This document shows, piece after piece, positions 1-5,355 of a stretch of DNA of 5,355 nucleotides. Position numbers and translations under genes: made by a program. The notes under the pieces were generated by a model. It searched no databases and was not told where the DNA came from. It saw only the letters and a list, made by a program, of their open reading frames with translations. Source of the DNA: JASFUX01 sp050050115. Its GTDB lineage: Bacteria > Pseudomonadota > Alphaproteobacteria > Caulobacterales > Maricaulaceae. The DNA lies in contig JASFUX010000239.1 in assembly GCA_050050115.1 (NCBI GenBank), positions 1 to 5,355 of the forward strand. The letters run 5' to 3'. How positions within the stretch are numbered: position 1 is the stretch's first letter; each line of letters begins with the position of its first letter.

Positions 1-96
1 GGCCGCGTCGGCGCGCAAGTCTAGAGCTGCGGCGCGGGGAGCGGCGCCGGCGCTTTGACGGTGTGGGCGAACGCTCTTAGCGTGGTTCCTCGCCAT
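1..96 (-). CDS. possible 5' fragment of a leftward gene, cut by the window edge (uncertain)
   Basis: On the minus strand an ATG at 96 opens a frame that stays open to the window edge (32 codons). It begins M-A-R-N-H-A-K and contains the run APRAAALDLRADAA. That run vaguely recalls the N-terminal NusB-like part of RsmB (16S rRNA m5C methyltransferase), where an R-x-A-L-D-L stretch is common, but the resemblance is too short to name the gene. Against it: no clear Shine-Dalgarno lies upstream, third-position GC is lower than in the real genes here, and only 40 bp separate this ATG from the divergent start at 137. The plus strand offers three alternative gene ends over the same bases (stops at 22, 56 and 78). 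Which of these is real cannot be settled from this window. Confidence 0.2.
   Translation of the reverse strand, partial: MARNHAKSVRPHRQSAGAAPRAAALDLRADAA
55..83 (+). promoter_or_regulatory. candidate sigma-70-type promoter for the outer-membrane protein gene
   Basis: TTGACG at 55-60 matches five of six -35 consensus bases and is the -35 form typical of alphaproteobacterial housekeeping promoters. Exactly 17 bp further on, TAGCGT (78-83) keeps the key TA---T positions of a -10 box. Transcription would begin near base 90, giving a leader of about 47 nt before the ATG at 137. The inverted repeat ACGCT-CTT-AGCGT (71-83) overlaps the -10 and could be an operator. This is a pattern match only. Confidence 0.35.
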
Positions 97-136
97 CGCC
101 GCCCGCCGAGCGGCCGGTCCGAACGAGGTCCCGCGC

Positions 137-883
137 ATGCGCGCTTCGATGACAGCACTGACCGCTCTCGCCGCCCTCGGCGCCGCAGTTCTGGGCGCCG
201 CCGCGCCCGCCGCGGCGCAGGGCCTGACCTACACCCGCGACACCTATACGACCGTCAAGTCGGCCTACGTGTTCCGCGGCCTGCAGCGCGCCGAGGAGAT
301 CGTGCAGCTCGGCGGAGAAGTGCGGCTCAACGGCGTTCATCTCGGCGGCGCCTGGCTGCAGCCGTTCGACGGCGCCGAGGCGCCGAGCGAGGCGCGGCTC
401 TACGGCGGTTGGTCGCCGCACATCGAGGACCACGGCTCGCCGATCGACGTCGAGCTGGGCTTCACGTGGTATGCGACGCCCGACAGCGCGCCGGGCTTTG
501 CCGAGGACTCACGGTTCGAGCCTTACGCCAAGCTCTACCTCGACACCCCGCTCGCGCCCTCGCTCGCCGGCTTCTACGACACCGAGCTTGAGACCTATAC
601 GGTCGAAGGCCGGCTGACCCACTATGTGCCGTTTGGGCTCAATGGGATTCAGTTCGGCTTCGACGGCGGCCTCGTCAGCCCCGAGAACGGCCAGGAACAC
701 ACCTACGCCCAAGGCTCGATCGACTATGTGCGCAACTTCCTCTCGGGCCTTGAGGGCTTCGTCGGCGTGCGCACGGCGGTCTCCAGCGAGGACCGTTACT
801 TCGACACGGTCACGCCGGCCGGTCCGATCTACGATCAGGACAATAAGACCTGGATCGCCTTCGGACTCGCGGCGACCTTCTAA
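137..883 (+). CDS. TorF/Gcw_chp-type outer-membrane beta-barrel protein (putative porin)
   Basis: This 248-residue exported protein is probably an outer-membrane beta-barrel. Residues 1-27 form a signal peptide: Arg-2, a long Ala/Leu stretch, then AAA before Gln-28 as the likely signal peptidase I site. The mature part alternates polar and hydrophobic residues with many aromatics, as in amphipathic strands, and ends in WIAFGLAATF; a C-terminal Phe is the usual recognition signal for the BAM complex. The segment SAYVFRGLQ (42-50), with G-G-x-V and G-G-A-W afterwards, resembles the conserved N-terminal block of the Gcw_chp/TorF putative porin family, whose members have similar length. The cargo and role of that family are not well defined. 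The ATG at 137 has AGG 8 nt upstream; Met-5 (149) would also leave a usable signal peptide. The stop is 6 bp from that of the convergent kinase gene. The barrel call is firmer than the family name. Confidence 0.68.
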   Translation: MRASMTALTALAALGAAVLGAAAPAAAQGLTYTRDTYTTVKSAYVFRGLQRAEEIVQLGGEVRLNGVHLGGAWLQPFDGAEAPSEARLYGGWSPHIEDHGSPIDVELGFTWYATPDSAPGFAEDSRFEPYAKLYLDTPLAPSLAGFYDTELETYTVEGRLTHYVPFGLNGIQFGFDGGLVSPENGQEHTYAQGSIDYVRNFLSGLEGFVGVRTAVSSEDRYFDTVTPAGPIYDQDNKTWIAFGLAATF

Positions 884-889
884 CGCGGC

Positions 890-2239
890 TTACGCCTCGA
901 GCCCGACTTCGGCGAGCGCCGCCGACTGCGCCGCCGCGAGGCGGTCGACGTGGAAGTCGCCGATTACATCATTGTAGAGATCATGGAAGTTGAGCTTCGC
1001 GTCGAGGCGCAGGAACGCCGCGCCGAGGCCGATCGCGGCGCGGTCCATGAACACGAACTCGCGCGGCGCGCGGACCGGCCCATGCTCCCGCAGCGCCGTG
1101 CGCACGGCGAAGGCTTCCTTGCGGCCGTACTGGCTCGGTTTCATCCCATCCGCGACCGTGCGCTTGCGATCATCGAGCAGCGGCCCGTAGATGAACCGCG
1201 CCCAGATGTTGAGCGCGTCCAGAAGCTCGTTCGACAGCGACGCGAAACCCCAGGCCTCGTAGGCCGCCGCCTGACCGTCGCGATCGTCGGACTTGAGCGC
1301 ATGATAAAGCGTGACCACGCCCTCGACGAAACGCGGCGGAAAGATCCGGATGCAGCCGAAGTCGAGCACGTTGACCGTCTCGGCGTTCGGGTCGGCGACG
1401 GCGTAGTTGCCCAAGTGCGGATCGCCATGGATGACGCCGCAGCTGAACAGCGGCCGCCACCACGCCTCGCACAGCCGCGTGGCGATGCGGTTGCGCACCT
1501 CCTGAGGCGCTGACTTGAACGCTGTGATCGGCTCGCCCTCGAGCCAGGTCATGGCGAGAAGCCGGCCCGTCGAAAGCTCGGGAACCGGCTCGGGCACGGC
1601 GATGCCGGGCGCGTCCTTCAGCATCCGGCCATAGAGCGCGATCGCCTTGGCTTCGCGCACATAATCAAGCTCCTCGCGCAGGCGCGCGGCGATCTCGACG
1701 AACATCTCATCGGGGTCGATCGACTTCTCGACCCGCTTGAAGACGCCCAAGAGCGCCTTGAGCTGACCCAGGTCGGCCTCCACCGCGCTCGCCATGTCCG
1801 GATACTGAAGCTTGACCGCCAGCGCCCGGCCGTCCGGATCGCGCGCCTTGTGCACCTGGCCGAGCGAGGCGGCGTGGGCGGCCTCGCGCTCGAACTCTGA
1901 AAAGCGCGCCTGCCAGTCCGGTCCCAGCTCGGCGCGCATCCGACGCTTGACGAAGCTCCAGCCCATCGGCGGGGCGTTGGTCTGCAGCCCGGCCAGCTCT
2001 TCGGCGTAGCTCTCGGGCAGAAAGTCGGGGATCGTCGCCATCATCTGGGCGACCTTCATTAAAGGCCCTTTGAAGCCCCCAAGCGCCGCCTTTAAGGCCC
2101 GCGCGGAGTCCGGATCTGCGTCAGCGCCGCGCAGGAGCCGGTTCGCGCCGATCGTCAGCGCCGCGGTCGAAAGCCCCGCGCCCACGCGCGCAACGCGCAG
2201 GGCCCGGCCGGAGAAGCGGTCGGCTTCGTCAGAGGGCAT
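890..2239 (-). CDS. AarF/ABC1/UbiB-family atypical kinase
   Basis: The 449 residues carry the full protein-kinase-like core of the ABC1/UbiB/ADCK family. In order these are: the family-specific N-terminal motif, here K62-V-A-Q65; the Ala-rich loop AAHAASLGQVH (120-130), which replaces the normal Gly-rich loop; the ATP-site lysine K143 in LAVK; the E-x-D motif in REELDY (188-193); the catalytic loop HGDPHLGN (271-278) with D273 and N278; and the metal-binding DFG (293-295). Family members support ubiquinone biosynthesis or lipid handling, acting as ATPases or small-molecule kinases rather than classical protein kinases. Canonical proteobacterial UbiB is longer (546 aa in E. coli) with C-terminal membrane helices. 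This protein ends without one and has no ubiE neighbour, so it is more likely a separate ABC1 paralogue than UbiB itself (inference). GAGGT (complement of 2244-2248), 4 nt before the ATG, supports the start. Its exact substrate is unknown. Confidence 0.9.
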   Translation of the reverse strand: MPSDEADRFSGRALRVARVGAGLSTAALTIGANRLLRGADADPDSARALKAALGGFKGPLMKVAQMMATIPDFLPESYAEELAGLQTNAPPMGWSFVKRRMRAELGPDWQARFSEFEREAAHAASLGQVHKARDPDGRALAVKLQYPDMASAVEADLGQLKALLGVFKRVEKSIDPDEMFVEIAARLREELDYVREAKAIALYGRMLKDAPGIAVPEPVPELSTGRLLAMTWLEGEPITAFKSAPQEVRNRIATRLCEAWWRPLFSCGVIHGDPHLGNYAVADPNAETVNVLDFGCIRIFPPRFVEGVVTLYHALKSDDRDGQAAAYEAWGFASLSNELLDALNIWARFIYGPLLDDRKRTVADGMKPSQYGRKEAFAVRTALREHGPVRAPREFVFMDRAAIGLGAAFLRLDAKLNFHDLYNDVIGDFHVDRLAAAQSAALAEVGLEA

Positions 2240-2420
2240 ACGGACCTCGCGTAATTTTATCGGTTTCGTTCAAAGTTCGTTGACCAAGACGCGAGAAGAG
2301 CCTCGTTTTCGATCATCCGTATCCGTTCCTTAAGTCCAATTTCACTGGGCTGTGCCAGAAAGAAGCGCAACGAAACGGGACGACGCTTGTCTTCCTTAAG
2401 CACTAAAGAGCGGGTGAAAG
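2240..2420. promoter_or_regulatory. divergent intergenic regulatory region with several short repeats
   Basis: These 181 bp separate the divergent starts of the ABC1 kinase (left) and the sigma-54 regulator (right), so they must hold both promoters. They are visibly more AT-rich than the flanking genes. Visible elements: TTCGTT twice with an 11-bp period (2265-2270, 2276-2281); GTTTCGTT (2263-2270) with its reverse complement AACGAAAC at 2369-2376; a tandem ATCCGT (2315-2326); TTCCTTAAG twice (2326-2334, 2392-2400); and TTAA-N7-TTCA (2330-2344), one base short of a CtrA box. A -10-like TAAAAT lies on the minus strand (complement of 2254-2259) close to the kinase start. No convincing complete -35/-10 pair was found for either gene. 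Confidence 0.55.
2330..2344 (+). promoter_or_regulatory. near-match to a CtrA-binding box
   Basis: The sequence is TTAA, seven bases, then TTCA. The alphaproteobacterial cell-cycle regulator CtrA recognises TTAA-N7-TTAA, so this differs at one position. It lies 77-91 bp before the start codon of the sigma-54 regulator. One degenerate site in a fairly AT-rich gap can arise by chance, so this is a candidate only. Confidence 0.25.
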
Positions 2421-3887
<1,467 letters not shown>

Positions 3888-4000
3888 GGGGCGCGCGTCT
3901 AGCGGCGCGCCGCCTGCGCCGCCGCCGCGCAGCGCGTCTCGCCCGCCCGGCCCGCCGCCGCCTTGGCGCGGCGCGGCGTCTCGCGCAGACGCGCGAAGCC
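3888..4000. repeat. GC-rich, hairpin-prone stretch after the sigma-54 regulator
   Basis: This segment is almost entirely G and C and carries nested inverted repeats. GGCGCGC (3890-3896) pairs with GCGCGCC (3905-3911) across an 8-nt loop. GCGTCT (3976-3981) pairs with AGACGC (3987-3992) across 5 nt. The word GCGTCT occurs three times (3895-3900, near 3934, and 3976-3981). No convincing coding frame is seen; translations in either direction are Arg/Ala/Pro-rich low complexity. It may fold in the 3' untranslated part of the regulator mRNA ahead of the terminator at 4043. Much of the pairing could simply follow from base composition. Confidence 0.4.
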
Positions 4001-4042
4001 GAGACCTAGGCCAGCCCGCGGTTTCGACATCCCAAAAAACAA

Positions 4043-4069
4043 CAGGGCGGACCCATCGGGTCCGCCCTG
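4043..4069. terminator. bidirectional Rho-independent terminator
   Basis: A perfect 12-bp stem, CAGGGCGGACCC (4043-4054) with GGGTCCGCCCTG (4058-4069), closes on a 3-nt loop. On the minus strand it is followed by TTG and six T residues, a strong intrinsic terminator for the secreted-protein gene whose stop codon lies 24 bp away. On the plus strand the tail is CTTCTTTCT, less uniform but still T-rich, so it probably also ends the sigma-54 regulator transcript. Its position between two convergent genes fits both uses. Confidence 0.93.
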
Positions 4070-4093
4070 CTTCTTTCTGGCAATGCGCCTCGC

Positions 4094-4489
4094 CTAGTCC
4101 TCTGCGGCGGACGCGCCGACGACGCGAGAGCCGGTCATCGGGGCTTCGCCCATCGCCGACGCGGCGGTGCCGGTCAGGGTGTCGCCCTCGACAGTGCCCG
4201 AGTAGGTCACTTCGAACGCCGTGCCCTGGAAGTCGATCGAGCGCAGGAACGAGAACGAGTTATCGCCGATCTCGACGTTGGAGAACTCCGAGGGCAGATC
4301 CATCGCCGCCGCGCCGGTGTCGGTCCATTCGATCGCATAGCCGCCGTCGGCCTCGGTGATCGTCACCGTGGCTTCGTAGACGGCGTCGGGCGTGTCCACC
4401 GTGGTTTCCCACGAACCCAGAACATCCGAGCCGAACGCCGGGGCGCCCGCAAAGGCGACGGCGGCGGCCGTCGCAAGCAACTTCTTCAT
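4094..4489 (-). CDS. small secreted/periplasmic protein of unknown function
   Basis: The product has 131 residues and I do not recognise a named family. MKKLLATAAAVAFAGAPAFG (1-20) is a textbook Sec signal peptide, with cleavage likely near residues 17-20 and a mature chain from about S21. There is no lipobox cysteine and no cysteine at all. The mature part is acidic, rich in Thr/Gly/Asp/Glu, and built of alternating beta-type stretches (SWETTVDTP, YEATVTITEADGGY, TAFEVTYSGTVEGDTLTGTA). The last of these, with a G-D-x-L-T-G-T turn, resembles repeats in small extracytoplasmic beta-sandwich or lipocalin-like domains; that is a fold-level guess. The frame also opens at a GTG (4552), but the ATG at 4489 is preferred because it begins the signal peptide and has GGAG 8 nt upstream. 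A strong terminator follows. Secretion is well supported; function is unknown. Confidence 0.8.
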   Translation of the reverse strand: MKKLLATAAAVAFAGAPAFGSDVLGSWETTVDTPDAVYEATVTITEADGGYAIEWTDTGAAAMDLPSEFSNVEIGDNSFSFLRSIDFQGTAFEVTYSGTVEGDTLTGTAASAMGEAPMTGSRVVGASAAED

Positions 4490-4497
4490 GTCAGCAG

Positions 4498-4501
4498 CTC
4501 C
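4498..4501 (-). promoter_or_regulatory. Shine-Dalgarno site that sets the start of the secreted-protein gene
   Basis: GGAG on the minus strand lies 8 nt upstream of the ATG at 4489. It decides the start over the upstream in-frame GTG at 4552, which would add 21 polar residues ahead of the signal peptide. Confidence 0.7.
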
Positions 4502-4554
4502 ATCGCTGGTCGCTTTGAGGTTGAATTCCGGGCTCCCCGCCCGCAGGCGCACCT

Positions 4555-4571
4555 ATATCGAAAGGCGATAT
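4555..4571. promoter_or_regulatory. operator-like inverted repeat upstream of the secreted-protein gene
   Basis: ATATCG (4555-4560) and CGATAT (4566-4571) form a perfect 6-bp inverted repeat with a 5-bp spacer. It is the most AT-rich spot in the gap and lies 66 bp upstream of the ATG at 4489. On the minus strand the promoter-proximal arm runs into TATAGG, a plausible -10 hexamer, so a dimeric regulator bound here would cover the promoter. No good -35 was found and no regulator can be named. Confidence 0.35.
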
Positions 4572-4695
4572 GATTGCGCCAGCGCTTTTGTCGGCGGGCG
4601 CCAGAATCGTGAAGGCCTATTCGGCTGCCGGCGTTCCAGCCAGCGCGGAATCGCTAAGGTCGGGAACGGCATGACGCAGATCGCGTCCCGCGAGA

Positions 4696-5235
4696 TTAAT
4701 CTTCGTTCACCTGTCCGCTCTCGCCGGCCGACGCGGGGAAAAACGCCTTGGCGTAGACGGCCTTGCCTTCAGGAGTTGGCGCGCCGAGGGTCAGCGCCTG
4801 GAAGTGCGGCCCGCTCCACGGCGCCTCGACCTTCTCCGCCAGCGCGACAGAAAAGCCGAAGCGGCGGTAGTAGCCAGGATCGCCGAGCACCAGGATGACG
4901 CGCTCGCCCTGGTCCTGCATGCGTTGGAGTCCCTCGCGCATCAGCTGCGCGCCGACTCCGCGGCGCTGGAACGCCGGGGTGACGCCGAGCGGCGCGAGCG
5001 CGGCGGCGGGGACGCGTTCGCCCTCGTGCTCGAGCCAAACCCGGGAGAAAGCGATCGCGCCGACCGCGACGCCATCGACTTCCGCGACCAACGCGGCGAG
5101 CAGATCGCCGTCGGCTTCAAGCGCGTGGACGAGATCGGCCTCATCGGCTTGTCCGAAGGCGGATTTCAAGGCGACGTAGCCGCCGTCTGCAGACTCTTGG
5201 TTCCAGTCGACGATGCGGATGGGCAAAGCGGTCAC
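4696..5235 (-). CDS. YhbS-type GNAT N-acetyltransferase
   Basis: This 179-residue protein is a predicted acetyl-CoA-dependent acyltransferase of the GNAT fold. Motif A is clear: strand beta-4 PLGVTPAFQ (82-90) runs into the pyrophosphate-binding loop Q90-R-R-G-V-G-A (Q/R-x-x-G-x-G/A), followed by the helix AQLMREGLQRM. The block VLGDPGYYRRFGF (116-128) is characteristic of the YhbS-like subgroup (COG3153). Length is typical for a single GNAT domain, with a short acidic C-terminal tail. The substrate cannot be told from sequence. The start is a GTG at 5235 that shares GTGA with the fmt stop codon (4-bp overlap), which implies translational coupling to fmt; AAGGA lies about 11 nt upstream. No strong terminator follows the stop, so read-through toward the secreted-protein gene is possible. 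Confidence 0.88.
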   Translation of the reverse strand: MTALPIRIVDWNQESADGGYVALKSAFGQADEADLVHALEADGDLLAALVAEVDGVAVGAIAFSRVWLEHEGERVPAAALAPLGVTPAFQRRGVGAQLMREGLQRMQDQGERVILVLGDPGYYRRFGFSVALAEKVEAPWSGPHFQALTLGAPTPEGKAVYAKAFFPASAGESGQVNED

Positions 5236-5355
5236 AGCAGCTTGGTTCCTTTCGGCGCCGGCGCGCCGCGCAGAAAGTCGGCCGCGTCCTGGACCTTGCG
5301 GCCCTCGCGCTGAAGCCGCGTCAGGCGCACCGCGCCCTCGCCCGCAGCAATCAGC
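5232..5355 (-). CDS. fmt: methionyl-tRNA formyltransferase, C-terminal fragment (5' end beyond the window)
   Basis: Reading leftward from 5354, the minus strand encodes 40 codons plus TGA (5234-5232). The fragment includes GEGAVRLTRLQREG and ends AADFLRGAPAPKGTKLL. This is the C-terminal OB-fold tail of Fmt, where a G-x-G-A-x-R-L core and a final A-A-x-F-L-R-G stretch are conserved. Fmt formylates the initiator Met-tRNA with 10-formyltetrahydrofolate in the cytoplasm. Only the last eighth or so of the enzyme is present, because the gene is cut by the window edge and not because it is damaged. Its stop overlaps the GTG of the acetyltransferase. In many bacteria def lies upstream and, in many alphaproteobacteria, truA downstream; here the downstream neighbour is a GNAT gene instead. 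Confidence 0.85.
   Translation of the reverse strand, partial: LIAAGEGAVRLTRLQREGRKVQDAADFLRGAPAPKGTKLL

Noticed and set aside
55..591. Plus-strand frame at 55-591 and minus-strand frame at 77-433
   Set aside because: Both are shadows of the outer-membrane protein gene; the first is overwhelmingly Arg/Ala, and neither has a signal peptide or recognisable motifs.
950..1513. A 187-codon plus-strand open frame opposite the ABC1 kinase
   Set aside because: It is antisense to a gene with complete catalytic motifs, and the translated product is Arg/Val/Glu-rich without family features.
2280..2308. TTGACC at 2280-2285 as a -35 for the sigma-54 regulator
   Set aside because: No acceptable -10 hexamer lies 16-18 bp downstream, and the site is about 135 bp from the start codon.
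2341..2357. TGGCAC on the minus strand, a possible -24 element of a sigma-54 promoter for the kinase gene
   Set aside because: At the required spacing the -12 position reads AGTGA instead of TTGCA, without the essential GC.
4490..4552. GTG start at 4552 for the secreted protein
   Set aside because: It would place 21 polar residues before a clean signal peptide, while the ATG at 4489 has a GGAG site 8 nt upstream.
4673..4702. GACGC-AGATC-GCGTC (4673-4687) and the palindrome AGATTAATCT (4693-4702) at the end of the acetyltransferase gene, as a terminator
   Set aside because: The 5-bp stem has no T-tract after it on the minus strand, and the palindrome spans the stop codon; both look like chance.
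4392..4898. A 168-codon plus-strand open frame
   Set aside because: It begins antisense to the signal peptide of the secreted protein, crosses its promoter region and ends antisense to the acetyltransferase.
4804..5313. A 169-codon plus-strand open frame over the acetyltransferase and fmt end
   Set aside because: It is antisense to two recognisable coding regions and has no family features of its own.

Overview
The window looks like part of a high-GC alphaproteobacterial chromosome. The base composition is GC-rich with strong G/C preference at third codon positions. The AarF/ABC1 protein carries an alphaproteobacterial-style K-x-A-Q variant, and the sigma-54 regulator resembles those of the Caulobacterales/Hyphomonadales. 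The order-level assignment is inference; no rRNA or tRNA marker is present.

Layout. Bases 1-136 hold a candidate promoter and possibly the start of a leftward gene cut by the window edge. At 137-883 (+) lies a small outer-membrane beta-barrel protein of the Gcw_chp/TorF type. It converges, with only 6 bp between stop codons, on an AarF/ABC1/UbiB-type atypical kinase at 890-2239 (-). A 181-bp divergent regulatory region (2240-2420) contains several short repeats and a near-match to a CtrA box. It separates the kinase from a complete NtrC-class sigma-54-dependent response regulator at 2421-3887 (+). After this regulator come a GC-rich, hairpin-prone stretch (3888-4000) and a near-perfect bidirectional terminator (4043-4069). 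The terminator is shared with a small secreted protein of unknown function at 4094-4489 (-). A 206-bp gap with an operator-like inverted repeat follows. Then come a YhbS-type GNAT acetyltransferase at 4696-5235 (-) and, overlapping its start by 4 bp, the last 40 codons of methionyl-tRNA formyltransferase (fmt), which runs off the right edge.

How the genes relate. The fmt-GNAT pair is a translationally coupled leftward operon. The other genes look like independent units: an envelope barrel, a quinone/lipid-type atypical kinase, a global sigma-54 activator and a periplasmic protein. The sigma-54 regulator probably has targets elsewhere, since no sigma-54 promoter was found in this window. I see no mobile element, CRISPR array, phage gene or defence cassette. 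The window is ordinary chromosome with a few regulatory details worth checking, and I do not see a new multi-gene system in it.
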